From Paenibacillus sp. 1001270B_150601_E10 (GTDB taxonomy: Bacteria; Bacillota; Bacilli; Paenibacillales; Paenibacillaceae): 64,000 nucleotides of DNA. The stretch covers positions 1 through 64,000 of the forward strand of contig NZ_JADMOL010000010.1 of the NCBI RefSeq assembly GCF_015558675.1. Direction: 5' to 3'. The translations under genes and the position numbers were made by a program. Of this stretch, positions 9,753-18,009 are shown piece after piece; within the stretch, counting starts at the first letter, position 1; each line of letters starts with the position of its first letter. The notes under the pieces were generated by a model. That model did no database searches, was not told the origin of the DNA, and saw only the letters and a list, made by a program, of their open reading frames with translations.

Positions 9753-9905
9753 ATGTTATCCATTGAAAAAATCACGGATAAAGTTGAAGAACTCGACGTT
9801 AAAGGACAAGGCTGTGGCAATGATTGTGTTCGATATGAAGGCTATGAAAGCTTGCTTGATGGTTGTGATGCTATTATTGATGCCTATTTAACGCCTTGGT
9901 GGTAA
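9753..9905 (+). CDS. Candidate RiPP precursor peptide (50 residues, 3 Cys, TPWW tail)
   Basis: A 50-residue peptide; ATG at 9753 has AAGGAGC about 8 nt upstream. Residues 1-17 form a charged leader (MLSIEKITDKVEELDVK). A Gly step follows (GQG at 18-20), then a core with Cys21, Cys25 and Cys38, each near Asp (Asp24, Asp37, Asp39), Tyr28 and Tyr31, and an aromatic end at Thr47-Pro-Trp-Trp50. It lies between the tandem radical SAM genes and the protease/exporter genes, the usual place for a RiPP precursor. Thioether links from Cys to a backbone or side-chain carbon (sacti- or ranthipeptide style) are the most natural prediction; Trp/Tyr crosslinks are also possible. I do not recognise the peptide as a named family. 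Confidence 0.75.
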   Translation: MLSIEKITDKVEELDVKGQGCGNDCVRYEGYESLLDGCDAIIDAYLTPWW

Positions 9906-9981
9906 GCCGCTACTCTATCATCAACTATCTCTAAGAACTGAACAAATGAGATTCGTCTTTAGCTCTTTCCATATAACAAAG

Positions 9982-10010
9982 TGCTGGCATCATATCGATG
10001 CCAGCATTTT
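9982..10010 (+). terminator. Hairpin terminator/attenuator directly after the precursor gene
   Basis: A perfect 10-bp stem (9982-9991 with 9997-10006), loop ATATC, is followed by TTTT. It separates the precursor from the protease gene only 36 nt later. Partial read-through would keep peptide mRNA above protease/exporter mRNA. Confidence 0.75.
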
Positions 10011-10045
10011 CACATCAAATTGCAAACGTTAAAGCAGGTGATGGA

Positions 10046-11074
10046 ATGGCAATTAGAACAGCTGTAAATACGCTGGTATCCATTGTAGACACAGGAATCG
10101 ATCTCAACGCGGAATCTTTGAGGAATCATGTCATCGATAGCATTGCCATTCATGAGGAAGGGACACTTCAAACGGACATTGATGACAAACATGGACATGG
10201 AACATTATGTTCACGTCTAATTCTCAAAGGCAATCCTAATGTTCAATTGCATGTGATCAAGTTGCTTAATGAGGAGGCAATGGCGTCTTCAAGGAATCTA
10301 TTAAGAGCATTGGATTATTTGCAGGAAATTGATTCTAGCATTATTAACTTGAGTGTAGCGACCACAGAGAGCAAATATGCAAAAGAGTTAGAGCGTGCAT
10401 GTGAAGCCCTTGCAGACCAAGGAAAGATATTAGTTTGTTCTCTTGCCAACCATTCAGATTACAGCTACCCAGCAGTGTTTGATTCGGTAATTGGGGTTCA
10501 GGCACACATACAGGGTGCACAGGAAGGATACTGGTTTAATTCCTCATATACGGTTCAGGTAATTGCGGACGGGACGCCGGTCATGCTCCCAGGTCTTAAT
10601 AACCGTTATACGATGTTTGGCGGGAACAGCAAGGCAGCAGCTCTATTCTCTGGTATGCTAGCTAAGCTGTTAGAGGATAAGCCGGGTTTATCCCTGTCGG
10701 GATTGTACGCTGAGCTGGAGAAGCAAGCATCGCGCACAAGTTGGGAGAAGAAGGATATGCATTTGGTTCCTTTTCAGCCTATTAGTAATGAAGAATGGGG
10801 AAAATATGATTATGGCCGAATTCAACAAATGGTACAACTAGTCACGGAAAATTTGAAGCTGATTCCAGCGCAACAGGATAAGCTGCTTAACACTTCTTTG
10901 CTCCACCCTCAGTTTGGTTTAACACCTGAAAGGTGTGTCCCTTTGATTAAAGAGATAGAGAGAACCTTTTCAGCCCAGTTCCCATTGGATTCTATTTCGT
11001 TGCTTGATTTTCACTCTATTTTTTCCCTGCTCGATTTAGTAGAGGAGGATGGAGGATGTGAAATCCGAATTTAA
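10046..11074 (+). CDS. Subtilisin-like (S8) protease with acyl-carrier-like C-terminal domain
   Basis: 342 residues from ATG 10046 (AGGTGATGG upstream). An in-frame ATG at 9998 lies inside the attenuator hairpin and is rejected. The S8 triad is visible: Asp15 in VDTGID, His51 in GHGT, Ser195 in GGNSKAA, with oxyanion Asn135 in SLANHS. There is no signal peptide, so it is probably a cytoplasmic leader-peptide protease. Residues about 258-335 match the pattern of an acyl/peptidyl carrier domain (a four-helix pattern with FGLTPE where GLDSL is expected), but the phosphopantetheine Ser is replaced by Pro294. From memory, clostridial Cys-rich peptide (Clo7bot) systems carry an acyl-carrier-related protein; this fusion may be the equivalent. 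QhpE, an S8 protease paired with the radical SAM enzyme QhpD, is a further precedent. Confidence 0.75.
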   Translation: MAIRTAVNTLVSIVDTGIDLNAESLRNHVIDSIAIHEEGTLQTDIDDKHGHGTLCSRLILKGNPNVQLHVIKLLNEEAMASSRNLLRALDYLQEIDSSIINLSVATTESKYAKELERACEALADQGKILVCSLANHSDYSYPAVFDSVIGVQAHIQGAQEGYWFNSSYTVQVIADGTPVMLPGLNNRYTMFGGNSKAAALFSGMLAKLLEDKPGLSLSGLYAELEKQASRTSWEKKDMHLVPFQPISNEEWGKYDYGRIQQMVQLVTENLKLIPAQQDKLLNTSLLHPQFGLTPERCVPLIKEIERTFSAQFPLDSISLLDFHSIFSLLDLVEEDGGCEIRI

Positions 11075-12803
11075 AAACCTAACAAGATTTCTTAAGCTTG
11101 TATTCAAATATAAAAAATGGCATGTCGTTGCCGCTTTCTTTATGCTGTGCAGTGCGGGCTCCCTTTTATTTCTTCCATATTTAACAATGAATATGATTGA
11201 TGGAGCGATAAAAGGGCAGTCCTTTAAATGGCTTATTCAGCTAGTCGGCTTATACATTTTGATTGCGATCATTCAAAACGGATGCAAAATCATTTCGGAT
11301 TATATGTATTCTGTTATAGGAAAGCGAATGGTACTTGATCTCAGATTAACGATCATTAAGCATTTATTCAAACTCCCTGGAAGATTCCATAGCGATATGC
11401 AGGCAGGCGAGATGATCACGATATTAAATCATGATACGGCGGCAGTCGAAGATTTATCTACAAAAATGATATTTTCTGTCCTATCAGAATTATGTACTGC
11501 TTTTGGAATGTTTCTTTTTCTTCTCTACCTGCAGCCGGATTTACTGCTGCTTACTCTATTGCTCCAACCTATACTGTTAGTCACTCAAAAAGCATTCAGT
11601 AAGCGAATTTCCACGAATATGGCTCAATACCGAAACCACTTGGGTCAATTTTCAATTGATATGCAGCAATTCGTGCCTTCTGTAATCGATATTTTGATGT
11701 TAAAGGGTAAATCCTTTTTCATACATAAACTATTCTCAAATTTTCGCAGCATGCTTCGATTAGGGATCAAACTTCAATTTTTATTTTCCACAAATGTTTC
11801 AGTTGCTGGTTTAATCGGTACATTGACAACGGCTATGATATTTGGTTATGGGGGATATAAGGTGATCAGCGGTACCTTGACTATAGGTGGTCTTATTGCA
11901 TTTAATCAATATGCTCAAAGACTGCTGGGCCCCATTATTCAAATGGTTCAAATCAATACGAAGTTCCGACAGTCCATGGTGTCGGTTAACCGTATTTTTC
12001 AGTTCCTAGATCAAGAGGTGGAGATCAAACAAATAAAAGGAGGCGCCAAACCAGATATAATTGGTCATGTTGCTTTTGACGAAGTCTATTTTTGCTACAA
12101 TGAAAAGAAGCCGGTTCTTTGCGATATTAATCTGCAATTTCGAACTGGAGAAATCACAGCTATTGTTGGAGAAAGTGGTTCCGGAAAAAGCACGCTGTCC
12201 TCTTTATTAATGCGCTTCTGGGATCCATGCAAAGGCAATATCTATATTGATGGGAAAGAGATTAGAGATTATAATCTGTATTTTCTGCGAAAGTGGATAA
12301 CGGTAGTTTCACAGGACGGATATTTTTTTCATGATACAATTGTAAATAACCTTAAGCTATCAAATCCCAATGTGAGGGAAAAGGATATTATAGAGGCTGT
12401 AAAAAAAGTTGATCTCTACTCATTTATAATGACGCTACCTGATCAATTCAATACGATGATTGGAGATCGAGGATCAAAACTGTCTGGCGGACAGAAGCAA
12501 AGGTTGGCTTTGGCTAGAGCCTATCTTCACCCTACGCCTATCGTTATATTTGATGAGGCAACTTCAGCTATGGATACGATAACCGAGGCCCATGTATGTC
12601 AGGAGCTGTATCGGACCCTGTCAAATCGAACAATTATCGTTATCGCCCATCGATTGTCAACGATTACACAGGCAGATATGATATATGTATTGCGAGATGG
12701 AAATGTGGTTGAACAAGGAAAGCACTTGGATTTGTTTGAGCAAAAGGGCTATTATTATGAGCTTTATATGAAAAGCTTGAATGCCGCTTATAGTCAATCA
12801 TGA
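11049..12803 (+). CDS. ABC exporter (fused membrane and ATPase domains), peptide export
   Basis: 584 residues. ATG 11049 overlaps the protease gene by 26 nt behind GAGGAGG; GTG at 11058 is an alternative start. Six predicted membrane helices occupy about 20-300. The nucleotide-binding domain has Walker A GESGSGKST, signature LSGGQKQR and Walker B IVIFDEATSAMD. There is no N-terminal C39 peptidase domain, so leader removal must be done by another protein, consistent with the preceding S8 protease. Type-I exporters of this build secrete lantibiotics and other RiPPs. It is the last gene of the tightly packed peptide operon. Confidence 0.85.
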   Translation: MEDVKSEFKNLTRFLKLVFKYKKWHVVAAFFMLCSAGSLLFLPYLTMNMIDGAIKGQSFKWLIQLVGLYILIAIIQNGCKIISDYMYSVIGKRMVLDLRLTIIKHLFKLPGRFHSDMQAGEMITILNHDTAAVEDLSTKMIFSVLSELCTAFGMFLFLLYLQPDLLLLTLLLQPILLVTQKAFSKRISTNMAQYRNHLGQFSIDMQQFVPSVIDILMLKGKSFFIHKLFSNFRSMLRLGIKLQFLFSTNVSVAGLIGTLTTAMIFGYGGYKVISGTLTIGGLIAFNQYAQRLLGPIIQMVQINTKFRQSMVSVNRIFQFLDQEVEIKQIKGGAKPDIIGHVAFDEVYFCYNEKKPVLCDINLQFRTGEITAIVGESGSGKSTLSSLLMRFWDPCKGNIYIDGKEIRDYNLYFLRKWITVVSQDGYFFHDTIVNNLKLSNPNVREKDIIEAVKKVDLYSFIMTLPDQFNTMIGDRGSKLSGGQKQRLALARAYLHPTPIVIFDEATSAMDTITEAHVCQELYRTLSNRTIIVIAHRLSTITQADMIYVLRDGNVVEQGKHLDLFEQKGYYYELYMKSLNAAYSQS

Positions 12804-12809
12804 GGGGGG

Positions 12810-13505
12810 ATGATGGTGCAGAAAGGGACCATACTGATCGCTGATGATGAGCCGGATATCGTATCCTTTATGCAGCAATACCTTGAAGATGAGGGGTATG
12901 ACGTCATAACCGCATACAATGGCTATGAAGTGCTGAAGCGAGTGGAAGATTCACCGGACCTGATCATCTTGGATGTGATGATGCCTGGAATGGACGGCCT
13001 AAGCGTATGCAGTACGATCCGCGAGCGGGTTCATTGCCCGATCTTGTTGCTTACGGCGCGAACGACCGACCGTGATAAAGTCCAAGGGTTTGCGGCGGGA
13101 GCAGACGATTATATTGTGAAGCCCTTTGGAATGGAAGTTCTAATGGCACGTATTGAAGCTCATTTGCGGCGGGAACAGCGTGGTAAACGGCCGATCAGAC
13201 AGACCTCATTTGGAGAGGTAACCATCGATTATTTACGCCGCGAAGTATATATTGCCCATCAGATGCTGTCTTTGACGCCCAAAGAGTTCGATGTTATTCA
13301 ATTGTTGTCTCTGAGCCCTGGACAAGTATTTACACGGGATCAGATTTATGAGAGGGTCTGGGGCTACGACGCAATAGGGGATGACACGACTGTTACCGAG
13401 CATGTGAAACGGATTCGCCAAAAACTCAGTAAAGAGACACCGAAATCCTATATTGAAACAGTCTGGGGTGTAGGGTACAAGTGGGGATTAAACGCAAGGC
13501 GCTAA
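12810..13505 (+). CDS. OmpR-family response regulator
   Basis: 231 residues with receiver acidic pocket ADDEPD, phospho-acceptor Asp55 in LIILDVMMPGMDG, and Lys in the VKPFG turn, followed by a winged-helix output domain (about 130-228). The ATG at 12810 follows GAGGGGG, just 7 nt past the exporter stop, so it may be co-transcribed with the peptide operon. The cognate kinase overlaps its 3' end by 25 nt. The likely target is the MacB/FtsX-type transporter operon downstream, as for peptide-sensing modules in Bacillales. Confidence 0.9.
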   Translation: MMVQKGTILIADDEPDIVSFMQQYLEDEGYDVITAYNGYEVLKRVEDSPDLIILDVMMPGMDGLSVCSTIRERVHCPILLLTARTTDRDKVQGFAAGADDYIVKPFGMEVLMARIEAHLRREQRGKRPIRQTSFGEVTIDYLRREVYIAHQMLSLTPKEFDVIQLLSLSPGQVFTRDQIYERVWGYDAIGDDTTVTEHVKRIRQKLSKETPKSYIETVWGVGYKWGLNARR

Positions 13506-14686
13506 GCTTGAAGACGACACTGGTTTTATATGTGCTGGCAGGGATTGTCGTGGCTATATTTCTTAATACCATCGTTTCACGAATCCTAGTGGACAACATT
13601 CAATATGCGATACAGGATTATCGAATTACTCCTGATGCAGAGGGGCGGACCTCTATTCAGTTGCAGCCCTCTTCTTCCTCAGAAGGAAATCAGTCACAGA
13701 AGAATGCACTTGTAGTGACTGCAGACCCTTCTTCGCGATGGGTATTGCTTAACTCTCTACTTTCAGTGGGAATTGTAGCAGGTATTGCGTTGATTTCCGC
13801 GCTTTTATTTTATCGTTTCCGGTTAAAAAGGCCCATGCAATTGCTGAATGATGGAGTGGAGAGAGTCATGAGTCATGATCTGGACTTTAAGCTCTCTTAT
13901 GCTATTGACGATGAGCTGGGGAAATTATGCGGTGCATTTGAATCGATGCGCTGTGAGCTGAACGATCATTTCCATAGACAGTGGCGGGAACAAGAGGAAC
14001 GGAAGCAGTTTTTGCAATCGGTGGCCCATGATTTACGTACGCCTGTAACGATTATTAGAGGACATCTTGACGTATTAAAGAAGAAAGTAATGCATACGAA
14101 TACGTATCCCACTCAGGAGAAATTAGCGGACAGCTTGCAACTTATCACCGAGTATACAAGCAGAATCGGTACCTATCTGGACCGCCTGCAGCATCTGCAA
14201 AGCATGGAGGAATGGCCTGTTGAGTTCACAAAGGTGCGTGAGCGCATGCTGGTTGACAAGGTCCAAAAAGTAACCGCTTTGCTTGCAGAACCATATCGAA
14301 AACAAGTTCATGTGATGTGGGACTCAAGGCTGAATGTTGAGGAAGAACGTGAGGCTCTTTTTGACGAGCCGCTGTTTATGCAAGTGTTGGAGAATGTCGT
14401 GAACAATGCGATAAGGTACGCAAAGCGCGTGATCACTGTCCAGATTCAATGGGGACATGATCGTTTGGTCTGCTCGGTTGCGGACGATGGAAAAGGATTT
14501 TCCAAAGAAGAGCTGCAGCATGCGTGCGAGCCCTTTTTTAGAGATCAAGGCTTTTTTTCAGAAGGTCATTTTGGCCTTGGCTTGGCTATAAGCAGGACAC
14601 TTGTAACCCGGCACAATGGGAAGATCGAGCTATGCAATGCAGAATCAGGAGGCGCCATTGTGCGTTTTAAAATTTCGATTCAATAG
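13481..14686 (+). CDS. Sensor histidine kinase with extracytoplasmic loop
   Basis: 401 residues from GTG 13481. The first membrane helix is at about 12-32, an outside loop of about 55 residues (35-86) follows, and the second helix is at about 88-112. A HAMP-like linker leads to HisKA with His183 in VAHDLRTP and an ATPase domain with NVVNNAIRY, DDGKGF and GLGLAIS. The loop is longer than in the short-loop BceS-type intramembrane sensors, so it may sense its ligand itself. It is translationally coupled to the regulator. The signal could be the peptide made upstream or a competing antimicrobial; that is inference. Confidence 0.9.
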   Translation: MGIKRKALSLKTTLVLYVLAGIVVAIFLNTIVSRILVDNIQYAIQDYRITPDAEGRTSIQLQPSSSSEGNQSQKNALVVTADPSSRWVLLNSLLSVGIVAGIALISALLFYRFRLKRPMQLLNDGVERVMSHDLDFKLSYAIDDELGKLCGAFESMRCELNDHFHRQWREQEERKQFLQSVAHDLRTPVTIIRGHLDVLKKKVMHTNTYPTQEKLADSLQLITEYTSRIGTYLDRLQHLQSMEEWPVEFTKVRERMLVDKVQKVTALLAEPYRKQVHVMWDSRLNVEEEREALFDEPLFMQVLENVVNNAIRYAKRVITVQIQWGHDRLVCSVADDGKGFSKEELQHACEPFFRDQGFFSEGHFGLGLAISRTLVTRHNGKIELCNAESGGAIVRFKISIQ

Positions 14687-14695
14687 TACGCGAAG

Positions 14696-14708
14696 ACCGT
14701 AAAACGGT
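14696..14708. promoter_or_regulatory. Small inverted repeat ahead of the ABC transporter genes
   Basis: ACCGT-AAA-ACGGT lies 10 nt after the kinase stop. About 40 nt downstream are AT-rich hexamers (TATAGA at about 14736, TATACT at about 14748) that could serve as a promoter. It may be an operator for the neighbouring response regulator. Confidence 0.3.
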
Positions 14709-14788
14709 TCATCTGAATTCGTTTATAAATTGTATAGATTTTTGCCCTATACTCCTCCTTGAATAAAAGCTCAGGGAGGTTTTTTGTG

Positions 14789-15472
14789 ATGACCATGCAG
14801 TTGGAAACGAGACAGTTGGCGAAATCATACGGACAGGGTGATGCTTATGTACAGGCCCTGCACCCAACGGATCTTTCCATCCGTAAAAATGAATCTGTTG
14901 CCATCGTCGGTGCAAGCGGAAGCGGAAAAAGCACACTTCTTCATCTGCTAGGCGGTCTTGATCTCCCTTCAGCCGGAACAGTTTTGGTTGACGGCATTGA
15001 TTTATATGCACTTCCGGAATCGGAGCGCGCTAAGTTCAGGAGGCAGCAATATGGGTTTGTATTTCAAGCGTTTCATCTGATTCCAATCCTTACGGCAGAG
15101 GAAAATATCGTTATGCCTTTATTATTGGATGGAAGGCGGCCTGACCGAGATGAGGTAAGGACCCTTTGTGAAAAGCTTGGGATTGTGGATCGACTGCACC
15201 ATTTGCCGGGACAGCTGTCAGGTGGACAGCAGCAGCGAGTAGCGATTGCAAGGGCTTTAGCTGCCAAGCCTCAAATGATCTTTGCAGATGAGCCTACAGG
15301 AAATCTGGACTCCAAGAGCAGTAAGGAAGTGATGGATCTGCTTGCGCAAACCGTTCGTGATCATGCACAGACACTAGTGGTCATTACTCATGATGAACAG
15401 GTGGCAGAACGATTAGGGAGAACCATTCATATCACGGATGGCTGGGTGACCGAGGCAGGTGACCTCCATTGA
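14789..15472 (+). CDS. ABC transporter ATPase, MacB/LolD family
   Basis: 227 residues. ATG 14789 has GGGAGG nine nt upstream; the in-frame TTG at 14759 has no site. Walker A is GASGSGKST, signature LSGGQQQR, Walker B MIFADEPTGNLDS, all typical of the MacB/LolD/BceA class. It pairs with the FtsX-like permease that starts within its stop codon. These transporters either remove antimicrobial peptides from the membrane or act as mechanotransmitters. Here, next to a peptide operon and a two-component system, self-protection is a reasonable guess. Confidence 0.9.
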   Translation: MTMQLETRQLAKSYGQGDAYVQALHPTDLSIRKNESVAIVGASGSGKSTLLHLLGGLDLPSAGTVLVDGIDLYALPESERAKFRRQQYGFVFQAFHLIPILTAEENIVMPLLLDGRRPDRDEVRTLCEKLGIVDRLHHLPGQLSGGQQQRVAIARALAAKPQMIFADEPTGNLDSKSSKEVMDLLAQTVRDHAQTLVVITHDEQVAERLGRTIHITDGWVTEAGDLH

Positions 15473-17925
15473 ATGTTATCCGTTTATATATCAGACGCTC
15501 TCTTCGATGGCAACCGTTATTGCTCGGTCTCGGGGCAATTGGAATTCTCTTGTCGATTACCCTCATGACAACACTAGGATTAGCATATGGACAACTGAGG
15601 CAGGCGATGATTGATCAAGCTAAGGATATTGCGGGGACCTATCATGCTATTCTGCCGAACATGGATGAAGAGGCCGTGCAGTCTATGAAGAAGGATGAGA
15701 GATTTGAACAAGCGGGATCGAGTCTCCCTTTAGGCACCTCATCAACAAAAGAAGGAAGCATGGATATCGTGATCGAGGGCTTTGACGACATCGCTCGTCA
15801 TATGCTTGGCCTTCGCTTAAGCAAAGGCGCCTTTCCGAAGCAGTCTAATGAGATTGCCCTTGAGCAGCAAGTCATAGAAGGGATGGGGATGTCTGCTGCC
15901 ATTGGGGATAATGTCGTACTCCAAGTGGATCTTCGCGGAGACAGCTCGGGACGTGAGGGCCTTCCGCCATTAAAAAAAGAACTCACATTTAAGCTTTCAG
16001 GCATTCTGGAAAATGCTCCGGGCTCGACATGGGGGCATTACGGCGTCGGGCTCGTAACACCAGAGGCCGCCTCCAAGCTTCTACCCGTTGAATATCAATC
16101 GTATTCCGCATTCCTTACTGTTAAAGATGGGTTTCATCCGTTGGATGTCATTAGGCAAGTAGCTGCAGACAATGGTATTGAAGCAAAAAAAGTGATGTAT
16201 AATGATAGGCTGCTTCAAGCTCTCGGTTATGGCGGCAGCACGTTTTCGGACACCGGCTTAAGCTGGATTTTGATTGGAACAATCATTTTGGCAACGGCCT
16301 GTCTGATTATCTATAACGTCTTCCATATTTCCATCCAACGAAGATCAAGTCAATTTGGGATTTTAAGCGTATTAGGGGCTACTAAGAGGCAGATCAGGAT
16401 ACTGGTGCTTGGAGAAGCTTTGGTGCTTTGTGTGGCTGCCGTTCCGATAGGGTGGCTCCTGGGGTGGGTAATCGCGAACAGTCTTGCTCCTCAACTCATC
16501 AGCTTGTTGAATCCCGAATTATTTGGTGGGAATGCGAAAGAGAACATATCGCAGATAGTGGGAGATGGACATATCTCGTTGGTCCCATTTATAATTTCCG
16601 GATCGGTTGCGCTCGTCGCTACAGGGCTATCTGTACTTGGCCCTGCAAGAGCAGCTTCAAGAGTCATGCCAATCACAGCTGCAGCCGGCCAGGCAAGCAT
16701 TCATCTCACCAAGCAAAAAACGATAAATAGAAAACTGCCGTCACGTTTTGTTCTGTTGTGGTTCGCGAGAATGAGCGTTAATCGTAACCGCGCTCGAACA
16801 ATCGCGACGATGCTATCCATCTTTATCGGGGTCGTTGTCTTTATAACGGTGCAGTCATTTACGCAATCCATTCAATCCGATGACGGTATTGATCAACAAC
16901 TGAGCCGTGACTACGCACTATATATCGATGCTAAAAAGTTCCCGAACAGTGGGTTCTCAGATCTACAGGTTGCCGCACTAGCAGAGAAAGTTCGGGATCT
17001 GCATGATATGCGTACTGTCCGTCAACAGTCTCCGAGACCTGCGCGTGATTATGGAATTGCCGTGCCTGCTGGTGTAACAGCGGAAGTATTTGGTTACAAC
17101 GAAGCCATGCTGCGAGATTTGAGACCCTTTTCATCTGGCAAGGCGGATTGGGAGGCAATCGAGCGGGGAGATGCAGTAGCTGTAATTAATCCGATGAAAA
17201 TGGAGGAATTAGGTGAGATCCCTAATTTTAAGCAAGGAGATCGTATTAAGATTGGAGATCTTGACTTTCTAGTTGGTGCTGTCGTTCGCGGTCACGCTTA
17301 TCAGCGACCTTCCGACACGTTAGGCTATGATTTTATCATGTCGGACCAAGTTTATAAAAAACAGTATCCGAATTCCTCCCTTCAATTTTTTGATTTTTTG
17401 ATCGGTGCGAATTCAACTTCTGACACAGATTCCCTAGACAGGGACCTTCAAGCTTTAAAGAGAGAAGTGAAGGGAGCCAGTCTCGTATCCTACAAGGATG
17501 CACAAGAGGATATGCTGCAGGCTAGGGCGAAAGTTTCCATGCTCGGCTGGATATTTATCGGCATTATTATCATCATTGCGGGACTGAATATGGTGAATAC
17601 CCTGTATACCAACATCCATACTCGTATGACGGAATTCGGCATGCTGCAAGCCATCGGTATGCAACCTAAACAACTGCGAACGCTGATTCGATGGGAAGCG
17701 GCGATGTATGGAATAGGGGCATCCATTCCAGGAGCTGTTATAGGTGGCGCTTTATCCATTCTTCTTCGAGCTTTGGATGGCGGAACGATCGAATGGAACT
17801 TGCCAGTAGACCTCATGGCGATAGCGGTCATGTCTGCCATTCTTCTGTGCCTTATTGCATCCATACTGCCTTTGCGTAAATTAGAAGGGACCCATATTGT
17901 AGAGCGCTTACGGTCAATCGATTAA
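15469..17925 (+). CDS. FtsX/MacB-like ABC permease
   Basis: 818 residues from TTG 15469, overlapping the ATPase stop by 4 nt (translational coupling). An N-terminal membrane helix lies at about 18-40 and a large extracytoplasmic domain at about 45-255. An FtsX core with three helices spans about 260-410. A second helix near 440-465 is followed by another outside domain (about 470-680), and a second FtsX core closes the protein (about 690-810). The two-FtsX architecture is that of the antimicrobial-peptide transport permease family (COG0577-like). The substrate is unknown. It is the final gene before a strong terminator. Confidence 0.88.
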   Translation: MNVIRLYIRRSLRWQPLLLGLGAIGILLSITLMTTLGLAYGQLRQAMIDQAKDIAGTYHAILPNMDEEAVQSMKKDERFEQAGSSLPLGTSSTKEGSMDIVIEGFDDIARHMLGLRLSKGAFPKQSNEIALEQQVIEGMGMSAAIGDNVVLQVDLRGDSSGREGLPPLKKELTFKLSGILENAPGSTWGHYGVGLVTPEAASKLLPVEYQSYSAFLTVKDGFHPLDVIRQVAADNGIEAKKVMYNDRLLQALGYGGSTFSDTGLSWILIGTIILATACLIIYNVFHISIQRRSSQFGILSVLGATKRQIRILVLGEALVLCVAAVPIGWLLGWVIANSLAPQLISLLNPELFGGNAKENISQIVGDGHISLVPFIISGSVALVATGLSVLGPARAASRVMPITAAAGQASIHLTKQKTINRKLPSRFVLLWFARMSVNRNRARTIATMLSIFIGVVVFITVQSFTQSIQSDDGIDQQLSRDYALYIDAKKFPNSGFSDLQVAALAEKVRDLHDMRTVRQQSPRPARDYGIAVPAGVTAEVFGYNEAMLRDLRPFSSGKADWEAIERGDAVAVINPMKMEELGEIPNFKQGDRIKIGDLDFLVGAVVRGHAYQRPSDTLGYDFIMSDQVYKKQYPNSSLQFFDFLIGANSTSDTDSLDRDLQALKREVKGASLVSYKDAQEDMLQARAKVSMLGWIFIGIIIIIAGLNMVNTLYTNIHTRMTEFGMLQAIGMQPKQLRTLIRWEAAMYGIGASIPGAVIGGALSILLRALDGGTIEWNLPVDLMAIAVMSAILLCLIASILPLRKLEGTHIVERLRSID

Positions 17926-17956
17926 AGCACACCAAACAACGGGACCAAGATCAAAT

Positions 17957-17992
17957 AAGCTGCCTTCAGCTTTGTGCTGAGGGCAGCTTTAT
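17957..17992 (+). terminator. Terminator between the ABC transporter and lplJ
   Basis: A 14-nt stem (17957-17970 with 17975-17988, one mismatch-type wobble) with loop TTTGT is followed by TTATATTTAT. It lies between two convergent genes and could work weakly in both directions. Confidence 0.75.
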
Positions 17993-18009
17993 ATTTATAT
18001 ATCGAAGCA

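Noticed and set aside
9998-10045. Earlier ATG for the S8 protease
   Set aside because: It lies inside the terminator hairpin with no ribosome site; ATG 10046 has one.
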